Of a DNA stretch of 64,000 nt, positions 45,886 to 55,322 are shown piece by piece (within the stretch, counting starts at the first letter, position 1; each line of letters starts with the position of its first letter). Below the pieces are notes generated by a model. It did no database searches and was not told the origin of the DNA. It worked only from the letters and a program-made list of their open reading frames with translations. Made by a program: the position numbers and the translations under genes. Source of the stretch: Methylococcaceae bacterium (GTDB lineage Bacteria > Pseudomonadota > Gammaproteobacteria > Methylococcales > Methylomonadaceae); contig JAUYBL010000010.1 in assembly GCA_030693065.1 (NCBI GenBank), positions 62,001 through 126,000 of the forward strand. Reading direction: 5' to 3'.

Positions 45886-47700
45886 TTAATAACCCAGTGC
45901 AAATACCATCACACCGCCGCCTTGTTGCGTGTAGTGAGCCAGTTCTTTAAAGGCTCCTACCGCACCCAAGCCTGCGGTTGGATCTTGCAAGTCAAACACT
46001 AAGCCAACTCCAGGCCAGCCGCCGACGCCGTAGTAAATGGCAACAAATTGACGGCCTTTATGTTCATAGGTGATCGGGTGACCGATAACCCCGGAAGGCA
46101 GTTTGAATTTCCATAATTCCTTACCGTTGCGGCTATCGCGGGCCTTGATTTGTCCATCCAGCGTGCCGTAGAACACCAGGTTACCGGCTGTCGCAGTGGT
46201 TCCGCCCCAGACTGCAAACTTTTCCTGAACTTCCCAGGCAAATTCACCGGTGACCGAGTTCATCGCTTTCACTTGACCCAAGGTGCCTTTAGGCCCCGGA
46301 TACATGTTCAGCGTTGCTCCAACAAAGAATTGACCGGCGCGGTAAGGCAGCATGAACGGTTCCCAGTCCATACAGATATGGTTGGTCCCCATGAAGAACA
46401 GTTTTTTGTCAGGATCGTAAGATTCGATGCCTTGGTTGTGATAACCCATTGCCGACGGACAGATGCCTTTGCCTTCATGATCCATGTGGGTAGAAAATTC
46501 AGGATCGCGAATAGGCAGACCGGTTTTCAGGTCGACTTTCTTCACCCAGTTAACAGTGTCATCGATTTTGAATGCATTGACTAAATCGCCGTTTTCGCGA
46601 TTCAAGGTATAAACCAAGCCGTTACGGTCCGGATGCGTCAACAACTTGGTTAACTTGCCATCGACCACTTGCTCGGAGAGACCCATGTAGTTAACACCGG
46701 CATAATCCCACTCATCATGAGGTGTCTTTTGGTAGCCGAATTTGGCTTCGCCGCTGTTGATGTCACGACCCCAAATAGTCATCGTCCATTTGTTATCACC
46801 AGGACGCATGGTTTCGTTCCACGGCGCCGGGTTACCAGAGCCGTAATACAGCAGGTCTAAATCAGGATCGAACGCATACCAGCCCCAGTTGGTGCCGCCG
46901 CCGATTTTCCAAGCGTCGCCTTCCCAGGTTTTCAAGCCCAGCCCGAATTGACCGTAGTGCGGGTTATGGCTGTTGAAATCTTTAGACAGCTTGATGTCTT
47001 CGTCAGGGCCGGTGGCATAGGCACGCCAGGCTTGCTTGCCGTCTTTAATGTTGTAGGCAGTGACATAACCTCTAACACCCAACTCGGCTCCTGAGGTACC
47101 GACCAATACCTTATCCTTGGCGACGAACGGCGCGACGGTCAATGTCGACCCCATCGCAATGTCGGAGTTCTCCATTTTCCATAATAATTCGCCGGTCTTG
47201 GCATCCAATGCCACGATGTGTCCGTCTAATTGATTTTGGAAAATAGTGGCCGGATAACCCTCTCCCGCCGGTGCGTAAGCCAAACCTCTGTTAACCACGT
47301 CGCAGCAAGCTACGGCGCGTGAGGCTGGGTTTTGTTTGGGTTTGTATTCCCACAAAATTTTGTCGGTCTGATTTAAATCGATCGCAAAAATATTGTTAGG
47401 GAACGGTGTATGCACATACATGATGCCGTCAATAACTAACGGCCCACCTTCGTGACCATTAAGAACACCGGTAGAAAACGACCACACCGGCTGTAAATGA
47501 CGCACGTTGTTGTTGTTGATCTGGTCCAACTTACTAAAGTGGGTTGCACCGTAATCTTTGGTTTGCATGACCCAGTTGCTGTCTTCTTTAGACAACTGAT
47601 CCAATGCCTTATTTGCGTGTGCAGGTATTGCTACCGTCATCAGCGCACCACCACAAACCGCAGATGCGATTGCGGTGCGGGTGAATTTGGAAATCCGCAT
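45886..47700 (-). CDS. mxaF: methanol dehydrogenase large (alpha) subunit MxaF, PQQ/Ca2+-dependent
   Basis: A 604-residue periplasmic quinoprotein that oxidises methanol to formaldehyde. A signal peptide (to about HAN) is followed by an eight-bladed propeller. The vicinal Cys pair stacking on PQQ is in [13 protein letters not shown]. The catalytic Asp is in [12 protein letters not shown]. The residue two after that Asp is Ala, as in calcium enzymes, whereas lanthanide XoxF enzymes have Asp there. This, with mxaI downstream, settles the type. A strong AGGAGG precedes the ATG. It is the first gene of the mxa operon, divergent from mxaB. Confidence 0.98.
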   Translation of the reverse strand: MRISKFTRTAIASAVCGGALMTVAIPAHANKALDQLSKEDSNWVMQTKDYGATHFSKLDQINNNNVRHLQPVWSFSTGVLNGHEGGPLVIDGIMYVHTPFPNNIFAIDLNQTDKILWEYKPKQNPASRAVACCDVVNRGLAYAPAGEGYPATIFQNQLDGHIVALDAKTGELLWKMENSDIAMGSTLTVAPFVAKDKVLVGTSGAELGVRGYVTAYNIKDGKQAWRAYATGPDEDIKLSKDFNSHNPHYGQFGLGLKTWEGDAWKIGGGTNWGWYAFDPDLDLLYYGSGNPAPWNETMRPGDNKWTMTIWGRDINSGEAKFGYQKTPHDEWDYAGVNYMGLSEQVVDGKLTKLLTHPDRNGLVYTLNRENGDLVNAFKIDDTVNWVKKVDLKTGLPIRDPEFSTHMDHEGKGICPSAMGYHNQGIESYDPDKKLFFMGTNHICMDWEPFMLPYRAGQFFVGATLNMYPGPKGTLGQVKAMNSVTGEFAWEVQEKFAVWGGTTATAGNLVFYGTLDGQIKARDSRNGKELWKFKLPSGVIGHPITYEHKGRQFVAIYYGVGGWPGVGLVFDLQDPTAGLGAVGAFKELAHYTQQGGGVMVFALGY

Positions 47701-47913
47701 GATTCCTCCTGGTTATAGTTAAATTTAAAGCTTAAGCAGCCTGACTCGCGGGGCGACAGTGTTCATTGGTAATAACTGGCACTCTTGATCAGGCGAAAGC
47801 ACAGGGTTAAGTCATTCCCCCGGATCAGGCAGGTGCTAATGCTACTGGAGTCGATGTCGGCAACGTTACGGAAAAGAGCCGGAAACAGCAGGGAAAATCA
47901 CTGAAAAGGCGCG

Positions 47914-47962
47914 GGAAAACTTCCCATGGCCACTGTTATTACTTTAGGAAAAGCTCCCATGG
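47914..47962. promoter_or_regulatory. paired 16-bp direct repeats in the mxaF-mxaB intergenic region
   Basis: GGAAAACTTCCCATGG (47914-47929) and GGAAAAGCTCCCATGG (47947-47962) match at 14 of 16 positions and are 33 bases apart, about three helical turns. The first contains the dyad GGAAnnnTTCC. Further GGAAA(A/C) units occur at 47870, 47881 and 47892. They are candidate binding sites for a regulator such as MxaB acting on one or both divergent genes. No clear -35/-10 pair was identified in the 47701-48016 gap. Confidence 0.6.
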
Positions 47963-48016
47963 TGTTACTAAAGCCAACAAGGCATCATGCTGAGCTATTT
48001 AGGATTGGAGTCATTT

Positions 48017-48673
48017 GTGACAAACAAGATCAATGTATTACTGGTAGATGATCACGCCGTTGTGCGTACCGGCTATAAAACCTACCTGTCTTTGTCCGAC
48101 AAAATCGGCGAAATTTATGAAGCTGACCGCGGAGAAATCGCTTGCCAGCTGTACACGCAACTCCAACCGGATATTGTCGTGCTGGATTTATCGATGCCCG
48201 GCATCGGCGGTTTTGAAAGCATTCGTCGATTGATCAGCCGTAATCCGCACTGCAAGATTTTGGTGTTTAGTATTTATAACGAATTGATTTATGTCACCAG
48301 GGCTATTAAAGCAGGCGCTAAAGGCTACATCACTAAAAACAGCGTGCCGGAAACACTAGTGGCTGCCGTATGTAAAATCGCCCGAGGCGGCACTTATATA
48401 GAAGCTGAGTTGGCGCAAAAACTGGCCGTGTCGATGGCGTCCGATCAAGATGAATCGGGGAAAATCAAATTGTTGTCGCCGAGAGAATTTGATGTCTTTT
48501 GCTTGCTGGCTAATGGCTATACCGCCAGAAAAGCCGCTGAAAAATTGTGTTTAAGCTATAAGACAGTATGTAATCACGGCACGGCAATCAAAGATAAAAT
48601 GGGCGTAGAAACCCTGGCAGAATTGACCTTACTGGCAAACCGACAAGGTCTTATTCACAGCCAGGATGATTAA
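48017..48673 (+). CDS. mxaB: MxaB, NarL/LuxR-type response regulator
   Basis: A 218-residue response regulator. The receiver domain has NVLLVDDHAVVRTG, the phospho-acceptor Asp in VVLDLSMPG, and Lys in GAKGYITKN. The C-terminal LuxR helix-turn-helix is LSPREFDVFCLLANGYTARK onward. It is divergent from mxaF, matching the mxaB position in methanotrophs, where it is thought to activate methanol oxidation genes. The GTG at 48017 has GGAG upstream and gives a start typical of the family; an ATG at 47987 is possible. No histidine kinase gene is in the mxa region. Confidence 0.88.
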   Translation: MTNKINVLLVDDHAVVRTGYKTYLSLSDKIGEIYEADRGEIACQLYTQLQPDIVVLDLSMPGIGGFESIRRLISRNPHCKILVFSIYNELIYVTRAIKAGAKGYITKNSVPETLVAAVCKIARGGTYIEAELAQKLAVSMASDQDESGKIKLLSPREFDVFCLLANGYTARKAAEKLCLSYKTVCNHGTAIKDKMGVETLAELTLLANRQGLIHSQDD

Positions 48674-48686
48674 TGCCAATCGGTGT

Positions 48687-48720
48687 GAGCGACGCCTACG
48701 TCGCGACGTAGGCGTCGCTC
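48687..48720. repeat. perfect 34-bp palindrome after mxaB
   Basis: GAGCGACGCCTACGTCG is followed without any loop by its exact complement, giving 17-bp arms. It lies 14 bases after the mxaB stop, between mxaB and the convergent mxaD. It resembles the GAGCGACGCC class of dispersed repeats and may work as a terminator, though a T-run is lacking. Confidence 0.85.
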
Positions 48721-48749
48721 CTACAACAAGTGAATTTCCTCCAGAAAAA

Positions 48750-49280
48750 CTACTTCTCCAATTCTGCTTTCAAACCTGCCAGTCCATTCTTAAAAAACGC
48801 ATTCATTGCCGCAACTGCTGAAGCATCACTCAAACTTTCAGGTGGCGTATTGCTGGTGTCGCCACGGTAAAAGCGGCTTTTTAGGGTAACTGTCGTGGTA
48901 TTGGTCGCATCGCCCGGCTTGACTTGTAATTCCACAGAATATGAGCTGACCGGCAGCGCTTTCACATTTTCAGTTTTAAGACGATAGCTGTATTCATGTT
49001 CCTTTTCGTTGTAATAATCCAGCTCATCCTGTAATTGCTCACCATCAGCCATCGTTACTGTTCGACTGCCGCCCGACTCATGCTTGCCGTCGCCGGTACT
49101 GGTTTTAACATCAGGATGCCAGTTGGCAATCGCATCAAACTGCTTAACCGCATCCCATACCTGTTCAATGTTGGCATTGATCACCACCGTTTCTTTTGCC
49201 TTTTGCGGTGTCGGCCCATGCGCCTGAGAAGATAAAGGAAGTAACAACATTCCTAGTAGTGCAAACAATGAATATTTCAT
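48750..49280 (-). CDS. mxaD: MxaD, SRPBCC-fold periplasmic protein
   Basis: A 176-residue protein with a signal peptide (MKYSLFALLGMLLLPLSSQA) and a START/SRPBCC domain (VVINANIEQVWDAVKQFDAIANWHP is its first strand-helix). MxaD-type proteins help interaction between methanol dehydrogenase and cytochrome cL. The ATG at 49280 is used so that the signal peptide begins the protein. It is separated from the rest of the mxa operon by mxaB and faces it. Confidence 0.85.
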   Translation of the reverse strand: MKYSLFALLGMLLLPLSSQAHGPTPQKAKETVVINANIEQVWDAVKQFDAIANWHPDVKTSTGDGKHESGGSRTVTMADGEQLQDELDYYNEKEHEYSYRLKTENVKALPVSSYSVELQVKPGDATNTTTVTLKSRFYRGDTSNTPPESLSDASAVAAMNAFFKNGLAGLKAELEK

Positions 49281-49566
49281 AATCAATGATCCGTTATTAA
49301 ATCGGATATTATCGAGATACATCATTAGGAACGTATTGAGTAAGTTTCCTGATATAGCTGGGAAATTTTCTGTTTTTTCGTCAAAACTCCTCATATTTTT
49401 TTTAATTGCCTGAAAACACCGCGATTTGAGAAAAGTTACTCAAAAGCGCATTGATCCGAATTTTTACATTCCCTTTACAAGCTGTTTAGTTATTTTTACG
49501 ACTTTTTTACTAGCCATTCGGTACATTGTTCGTCAGTCATTTTTCAAATTTCTAAGGGGTGTGACA

Positions 49567-49659
49567 ATGGATATAGGCTATATTGATGTTGGCAGTGATT
49601 TTTTCGCAGTAGCCATTCTGCTCATTACTGGCTTGGAGTCATTGAGGGGGTCATCATGA
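49567..49659 (+). CDS. 30-residue membrane peptide upstream of kdpF
   Basis: The frame reads [20 protein letters not shown] followed by [10 protein letters not shown]. It is preceded by AAGGGGTGTG and ends in ATGA overlapping the kdpF start. One hydrophobic helix (about residues 11-22) ends in a polar tail. Similar tiny frames precede kdpF in other proteobacteria, to my knowledge without an assigned function. Coupling with kdpF suggests a regulatory or accessory part of the K+ pump. Confidence 0.6.
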   Translation: MDIGYIDVGSDFFAVAILLITGLESLRGSS

Positions 49660-49745
49660 GCTCGATTTATTTATTAAGCGGCGGCTTGGCGATAGCCGTG
49701 TTTATTTACTTAGTGGTGGCGTTGTTTTATCCGGAGAAATTCTGA
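49656..49745 (+). CDS. kdpF: KdpF, small stabilising subunit of K+ ATPase
   Basis: A 29-residue single-helix peptide beginning [10 protein letters not shown] and ending [10 protein letters not shown], the typical KdpF C-terminus. It is preceded by GAGGGGG and overlaps the kdpA start (TGATG). It stabilises the KdpFABC complex in the membrane. Confidence 0.9.
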   Translation: MSSIYLLSGGLAIAVFIYLVVALFYPEKF

Positions 49746-51553
49746 TGACTGCTCAAGGTTTTTTACAAATTACAATTTACCTAGCCACTCTGCTGGTACT
49801 GGCAAAACCGTTAGGAAGTTATATGGCGCGGGTTTATCAGGATGAATCGGCAGGCCTCAATCGCTGGTTTGCCGGTATGGAAAAGCTGATTTATCGCCTC
49901 AGTGGCATCAAGCCCGAACAGGAAATGCACTGGACGCAATACGCCATTGCCTTGATGGTATTCAACCTGTTGGGGTTGCTGGCAGTTTACGGACTGCAAC
50001 GCTTTCAAGACATTCTGCCGCTGAATCCGCAAGGTTTAGCCGCCATCAGCCCAGATTCTGCTTTCAATACCGCTGTTAGTTTTGCTACCAACACCAACTG
50101 GCAAGGCTACGGCGGTGAAACCACGATGAGCTATCTGACCCAGATGCTGGGGTTGTCGGTGCAAAACTTTGTCTCGGCCGCCAGCGGCATGGCAGTGCTG
50201 GTGGCGCTGATTCGCGGCTTTATTCGCCGCAATACCAACAGCATCGGCAATTTCTGGGTGGATTTGACCCGCAGTACACTTTATATTTTGCTGCCGCTGT
50301 CGCTACTGCTGGCTGTAGCGCTAGTCGGCCAAGGTGTAGTACAAACCTTTAAACCCTATCAAACGGTGTCGTTGCAGGAAACACTCAGCTACCAAAGCCC
50401 TAAACTGGATAAAGACGGTAAGGCTTTAACGGATGCAGCGGGTAAACCGATAACTGAAAGCGTCGAAACTAACCAGCAAACCCTCGCCTTAGGACCAGCC
50501 GCATCGCAAATTGCCATCAAGCAATTGGGCACCAACGGCGGCGGCTTTTTTAGCGTCAATTCCGCCCATCCTTACGAAAATCCGACACCACTGTCCAACT
50601 TCCTGGAGATGCTGGCGATTTTGTTAATACCGGCAGCGTTGTGTTTCACCTTTGGCGTGATGGTCGGCGATGCTCGTCAAGGCTGGGTGATATTGGCCGC
50701 AATGACGTTGGTATTTGTGGCTCTGGTATTTGTCGCTGTACCTGCCGAACAAAACGGCAATCCGGCGCTGACTGCTTTAGGTATCGATCAAATCGCATCC
50801 GATCAACAAGCCGGTGGCAATATGGAAGGTAAGGAAACCCGTTTCGGCATCGTTAACTCAGGCTTGTGGGCGGTGGCGACCACCGCCGCTTCCAACGGCT
50901 CGGTCAACTCGATGCATGATTCCTTTACCCCAATTGGCGGAATGGTGCCGATGTTCCTGATGCAGCTGGGCGAAGTAATCTTCGGCGGCGTTGGTTCCGG
51001 GCTTTACGGCATGATTGTGTTTGCCATCGTCGCGGTATTCATTGCCGGTCTGATGATAGGCCGCACCCCTGAATATCTGGGTAAAAAAATCGAAGCCTAT
51101 GAAATGAAAATGGCCGCGGTAATTATCCTAGTGCCGCCATTGGTGGTACTGGGCGGCACAGCAGTAGCGTTGATGCTGGATGTCGGCAAAGCATCGGTAT
51201 TGAACCCCGGCGCCCACGGTTTTAGCGAAGTGCTGTATGCCTTTTCTTCTGCTGGGAACAACAACGGCAGCGCCTTTGGCGGCTTGTCGGCCAACGTGCC
51301 GTTCTATAACTTAATGCTAGGCATGGCGATGTTGTTCTCCCGCTATTGGCTGATAGTGCCGGTGCTGGCGATTGCAGGTTCCTTGGCCGCTAAAAAAACC
51401 GTGCCGTTCGGCGCGGGTACGTTGCCGACGCACACGCCATTGTTTGCGGTGTTGCTGATTATTACCGTGTTGATGGTCGGGGCGCTAACGTTTGTGCCGG
51501 CATTGGCGTTAGGACCGGTAGTGGAATATTTGCAGATGATAGGGGTGAAATAG
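49745..51553 (+). CDS. kdpA: potassium-transporting ATPase subunit A (K+ channel subunit)
   Basis: A 602-residue channel-like subunit of the high-affinity K+ pump with ten predicted helices. All four selectivity-filter regions are visible: [41 protein letters not shown] and [14 protein letters not shown]. Length is slightly above E. coli KdpA (557) because of an expanded loop at about 210-235 ([20 protein letters not shown]). It starts overlapping kdpF. Confidence 0.97.
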   Translation: MTAQGFLQITIYLATLLVLAKPLGSYMARVYQDESAGLNRWFAGMEKLIYRLSGIKPEQEMHWTQYAIALMVFNLLGLLAVYGLQRFQDILPLNPQGLAAISPDSAFNTAVSFATNTNWQGYGGETTMSYLTQMLGLSVQNFVSAASGMAVLVALIRGFIRRNTNSIGNFWVDLTRSTLYILLPLSLLLAVALVGQGVVQTFKPYQTVSLQETLSYQSPKLDKDGKALTDAAGKPITESVETNQQTLALGPAASQIAIKQLGTNGGGFFSVNSAHPYENPTPLSNFLEMLAILLIPAALCFTFGVMVGDARQGWVILAAMTLVFVALVFVAVPAEQNGNPALTALGIDQIASDQQAGGNMEGKETRFGIVNSGLWAVATTAASNGSVNSMHDSFTPIGGMVPMFLMQLGEVIFGGVGSGLYGMIVFAIVAVFIAGLMIGRTPEYLGKKIEAYEMKMAAVIILVPPLVVLGGTAVALMLDVGKASVLNPGAHGFSEVLYAFSSAGNNNGSAFGGLSANVPFYNLMLGMAMLFSRYWLIVPVLAIAGSLAAKKTVPFGAGTLPTHTPLFAVLLIITVLMVGALTFVPALALGPVVEYLQMIGVK

Positions 51554-51555
51554 TC

Positions 51556-53667
51556 ATGAGCAAACAATCCACTTCCACATCACTATTCGACCGAGCCATT
51601 CTGCAACAGGCCATAGTCGATGCATTTGGCAAACTAACGCCCCGGCAACAATGGAAAAATCCAGTGATGTTCGTCGTCTATCTCGGCAGTATCTTAACTA
51701 CGGTTTTATGGCTACAGGCACTGAGCGGCGAAAGCGAAGAACCGGCCGGATTTATTCTAGCGATCACTCTGTGGCTTTGGTTTACCGTGTTATTCGCTAA
51801 CTTTGCCGAAGCCGTGGCGGAAGGGCGCAGCAAGGCACAGGCGGCTTTTTTACGCACGGCAAAGCGCGACATCGCTGCCAAAAAACTCGATGAGCCGCGT
51901 TACGGCAGCAATTACTCCAAAGTATCCGGTTCAACCCTACGCAAAGGCGACGTGGTATTAATCGAAGCTGGCGATTTTGTGCCGGGCGACGGCGATGTGA
52001 TCGAAGGAGTCGCCTCGGTCGATGAAAGTGCCATCACAGGAGAAAGTGCGCCGGTGATTCGCGAATCCGGCGGCGATTTCAGCTCCGTCACCGGCGGCAC
52101 TCGGGTATTATCTGACTGGCTGATAGTGCGTATTTCCGCCAATCCCGGCGAGAGCTTTTTGGATCGCATGATTTCGATGGTGGAAAGCGCTAAACGCCAG
52201 AAAACCCCAAACGAAATCGCCTTAACGATTTTATTGGTGGCCTTAACACTGGTGTTTTTGATGGCGACCGTGACGTTATTGCCGTTCTCGCTCTACAGCG
52301 TCGAAACTGCCGGTGCCGGTCGGCCAATCAGCATTACCGTATTGGTGGCGCTGCTGGTGTGCTTAATACCCACCACTATCGGCGGCTTGTTATCGGCAAT
52401 CGGTGTGGCCGGTATCGGCCGAATGATGCAAAAAAACGTCATCGCCACTTCCGGTCGAGCAGTAGAAGCCGCCGGTGATGTTGATGTGTTGCTGCTGGAT
52501 AAAACCGGCACGATCACGCTTGGCAATCGCCAAGCCTCAGCATTTTATCCAGCCAAAGGCGTCAGCGAAAAGCAACTTGCCGATGCCGCGCAACTGGCCT
52601 CACTGGCCGATGAAACCCCGGAAGGCCGGAGCATTGTAGTATTGGCCAAGCAAAAGTTCGGTTTCAGAGAGCGTGATGTCGCTTCTCTGGGCGCCACCTT
52701 TGTCCATTTCAGTGCGCAAACTCGGATGAGTGGGGTTAACTTGCCCTCACCCCAACCCTCTCCCGAGGGGAGAGGGAGCGAAAACGTTCGACAAATTCGC
52801 AAAGGTGCTGAAGATGCGATTCGCAGTTATGTCGTCGAGCAAGGCGGACGCTTTCCGGACGAAATGCAAAAAATAGTCGTCGATGTTGCCAGACGCGGCA
52901 GCACACCGTTGTTGGTAGTAGAAGGCTCGCAGTTATTAGGTGTGATCGAATTGAAAGACATCGTCAAGGGCGGTATCAAAGAGCGCTTTATTGAGCTGCG
53001 GCAGATGGGCATTAAAACCATCATGATCACCGGCGACAATCGTTTGACTGCCGCTGCGATTGCCGCCGAAGCCGGTGTCGATGATTTTCTAGCCGAAGCC
53101 ACGCCTGAAGCAAAACTTGCGCTAATCCGCCAACATCAAGCCGACGGTCGTTTGGTGGCCATGACCGGCGACGGCACCAACGATGCACCGGCACTGGCGC
53201 AAGCCGATGTCGCAGTAGCCATGAACAGCGGCACCCAGGCAGCCAAGGAGGCCGGCAACATGGTGGATCTGGATTCCAATCCCACCAAGCTGATCGAGAT
53301 CGTCGAAACCGGCAAACAAATGCTGATGACCCGCGGCGCACTAACCACCTTCAGCATCGCCAACGATGTCGCCAAGTATTTTGCAATCATTCCGGCGGCG
53401 TTTGCTACCACCTATCCGGCATTGAATGTATTGAACGTCATGGGCCTGGCAACACCATCCAGTGCGATTTTGTCGGCGGTGATTTTTAACGCTTTAATCA
53501 TCATCGCGTTGATTCCGTTGGCGTTGAAGGGCATTAAATATAAACCGGTCGGCGCCGAAAAACTGCTGCAAAATAATTTATTGGTTTACGGCGTTGGCGG
53601 CTTGATCGTACCGTTTATCGGCATCAAGGCCATCGACTGGCTGCTTGTCATTATGCATTTGGTATAA
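51556..53667 (+). CDS. kdpB: potassium-transporting ATPase subunit B (P-type ATPase) with repeat-derived insertion
   Basis: A 703-residue P-type ATPase that powers the Kdp pump. Motifs: TGES in AITGESAPV, phosphorylated Asp in [13 protein letters not shown], hinge [10 protein letters not shown]. In the nucleotide-binding domain, after SAQTRMSGV, the sequence [18 protein letters not shown] precedes QIRKG. E. coli has only NIDNR between SGI and MIRKG, so about 13 residues are extra. They are encoded by a CCCTCACCCCAACCCTCTCC repeat present elsewhere in the window. The frame is kept and all motifs are intact, so the enzyme may still work. Confidence 0.96.
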   Translation: MSKQSTSTSLFDRAILQQAIVDAFGKLTPRQQWKNPVMFVVYLGSILTTVLWLQALSGESEEPAGFILAITLWLWFTVLFANFAEAVAEGRSKAQAAFLRTAKRDIAAKKLDEPRYGSNYSKVSGSTLRKGDVVLIEAGDFVPGDGDVIEGVASVDESAITGESAPVIRESGGDFSSVTGGTRVLSDWLIVRISANPGESFLDRMISMVESAKRQKTPNEIALTILLVALTLVFLMATVTLLPFSLYSVETAGAGRPISITVLVALLVCLIPTTIGGLLSAIGVAGIGRMMQKNVIATSGRAVEAAGDVDVLLLDKTGTITLGNRQASAFYPAKGVSEKQLADAAQLASLADETPEGRSIVVLAKQKFGFRERDVASLGATFVHFSAQTRMSGVNLPSPQPSPEGRGSENVRQIRKGAEDAIRSYVVEQGGRFPDEMQKIVVDVARRGSTPLLVVEGSQLLGVIELKDIVKGGIKERFIELRQMGIKTIMITGDNRLTAAAIAAEAGVDDFLAEATPEAKLALIRQHQADGRLVAMTGDGTNDAPALAQADVAVAMNSGTQAAKEAGNMVDLDSNPTKLIEIVETGKQMLMTRGALTTFSIANDVAKYFAIIPAAFATTYPALNVLNVMGLATPSSAILSAVIFNALIIIALIPLALKGIKYKPVGAEKLLQNNLLVYGVGGLIVPFIGIKAIDWLLVIMHLV
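52741..52780. repeat. palindromic repeat inserted in frame within kdpB
   Basis: TTGCCCTCACCCCAACCCTC leads into the palindrome CCCTCTCCC (52756-52764) and GGGAGAGGG (52768-52776) with loop GAG. The same family, split by a nested element, is at 37581-37683. Here it codes for a Pro/Ser/Glu-rich loop. Confidence 0.85.
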
Positions 53668-53677
53668 AGGAGCGCAC

Positions 53678-54253
53678 ATGTCTACTTATTTAAAACCCGC
53701 TTTTATAATGTTACTGCTGTTGACTCTATTGACTGGCGTGATTTATCCGGCCCTGGTCACCGCCATTGCCCAAGTATTCTTTGCCGATCAGGCCAACGGC
53801 AGCTTGCTTAAGGATCAACAAGGCCACCCCATCGGCTCGTCATTAGTTGGCCAATCGTTCAGCGACCCGAAATACTTCTGGGGACGACCATCGGCAACCG
53901 GGCCTTATCCTTATAACGCTGCGGCATCGTCCGGTTCCAATTTTGGACCGACTAATCCAGCGCTAGTTGCGGCTGTGACCGCTAGAATTCAAGCCTTAAA
54001 ATCGTCTGACCCTAGCAATAAAGCCGCCATCCCAGTGGATTTAGTGACAGCTTCAGGCAGCGGGCTTGATCCGCATATCAGTCCGGCGGCTGCGGAATAT
54101 CAGATAGATCGAGTCGCCAAAATCAGGCAACTTAGCAGTCAACAGGTTCGAGATTTGGTAGTCAACATGACACAAGCAAGACAATGGCACGTTTTTGGCG
54201 AGCCGAAAATTAACGTGTTGTTGCTAAATAAAGAACTTGATGAAATTCGCTAG
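53678..54253 (+). CDS. kdpC: potassium-transporting ATPase subunit C
   Basis: A 191-residue subunit with one N-terminal membrane helix (FIMLLLLTLLTGVIYPALVTA) and a periplasmic domain (SLVGQSFSDPKYFWGRPSAT, SSGSNFGPTNPAL, and SGLDPHISPAAAEYQ). It assists K+ and ATP affinity of KdpB. The ATG at 53678 has AAAGGAG upstream; a longer frame from 53645 lies within the end of kdpB. Confidence 0.95.
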   Translation: MSTYLKPAFIMLLLLTLLTGVIYPALVTAIAQVFFADQANGSLLKDQQGHPIGSSLVGQSFSDPKYFWGRPSATGPYPYNAAASSGSNFGPTNPALVAAVTARIQALKSSDPSNKAAIPVDLVTASGSGLDPHISPAAAEYQIDRVAKIRQLSSQQVRDLVVNMTQARQWHVFGEPKINVLLLNKELDEIR

Positions 54254-54320
54254 TTTATGGTTTGGCAATTAGCATTACGCTGCTGTAAATCAATATTACT
54301 CATTACCAAGGAGATACTTT

Positions 54321-55310
54321 TTGGCAAATACCATCGATAACTGCATGGTCATGAAATGCGTGGCCTACCAAAACGGCGCCAGCATCGGCGATGTCACTAT
54401 TGAAGACATCAGTGAAGTGTTGAAACGGGATAACACCTTCATATGGCTGGGCCTACGCGAAGTAGATAAAGAACTATTGCTCAAAATTCAAGAGGAATTC
54501 GGCCTGCATGAGCTGGCTGTCGAGGATGCCTGCGTGGCACATCAGCGACCCAAGATCGAAGAATTCGGCGACTCGTTATTTATCGTATTGCATACCGCGC
54601 ATTTAGCCGAAGAGGGGGTCGAGTTTGGTGAAACGCATATTTTTATGGGGCCGCGTTTTCTGGTGACGGTTAGGCATGGCTCTTCGCTATCTCATAATAA
54701 AATCAGGGGGCGATGTGAAGCCATGCCCCAACAATTAGCCAAAGGCCCCGGCTTTGCGTTGTATTCAATTATGGATTTTATTGTCGATAATTATTTGCCT
54801 GTTATCGACGGCTTGCAGGCGCGTTTCGATGCGTTGGAATCAGCGATATTTCAATACAAACCCGGTCGGCTGACAATGGAGGGGCTATACGAATTGAAAC
54901 GTGAATTACTGTTGCTGGAAAGTGCAATTACACCTGTTATCGACATTTGTAATGAACTGATGCGTTTTCATGACAGCGGCATTCCCAAGGATGTGCGGGT
55001 GTATTTTCGAGATGTTGCCGATCACGTTAAACGAATCCATCAAGCAATTCATGCCATGCGCGAAATGCTGGTCGCAGCAATGCAGGTCCATCTCACCTTT
55101 GAAACTGTACGACAAAACGAAGTCGTTAAACGGTTGGCAGGCTGGGGCGCAATCCTGGCGATACCCACCATGGTGTTCAGCTGGTACGGCATGAATTTTC
55201 GGCACATGCCGGAATTGGATTGGGAATACAGCTATCCGGCTGTCGTTATCGGCGTAGCAGTTGGAAGTATGCTGCTGTATTGGCGCCTACGAAAGTCTGG
55301 CTGGCTGTAA
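54321..55310 (+). CDS. corA: CorA family divalent metal ion transporter
   Basis: A 329-residue member of the CorA Mg2+/Co2+ channel family. A long cytoplasmic domain is followed by two C-terminal helices. The filter motif is GMN in FSWYGMNFRHMPE. The start is TTG at 54321 with AAGGAGA upstream. It lies between kdpC and kdpD in the same direction, with 67 and 12 base gaps, so it may belong to the kdp transcript. Function as Mg2+, Co2+ or Zn2+ channel cannot be told apart. Confidence 0.88.
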   Translation: MANTIDNCMVMKCVAYQNGASIGDVTIEDISEVLKRDNTFIWLGLREVDKELLLKIQEEFGLHELAVEDACVAHQRPKIEEFGDSLFIVLHTAHLAEEGVEFGETHIFMGPRFLVTVRHGSSLSHNKIRGRCEAMPQQLAKGPGFALYSIMDFIVDNYLPVIDGLQARFDALESAIFQYKPGRLTMEGLYELKRELLLLESAITPVIDICNELMRFHDSGIPKDVRVYFRDVADHVKRIHQAIHAMREMLVAAMQVHLTFETVRQNEVVKRLAGWGAILAIPTMVFSWYGMNFRHMPELDWEYSYPAVVIGVAVGSMLLYWRLRKSGWL

Positions 55311-55322
55311 TTTTATCTTGTT

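Noticed and set aside
45886-47700. Could the dehydrogenase be a lanthanide XoxF?
   Set aside because: The residue two after the catalytic Asp is Ala (WDYAG), not Asp, and mxaI is present downstream, so it is the calcium type.
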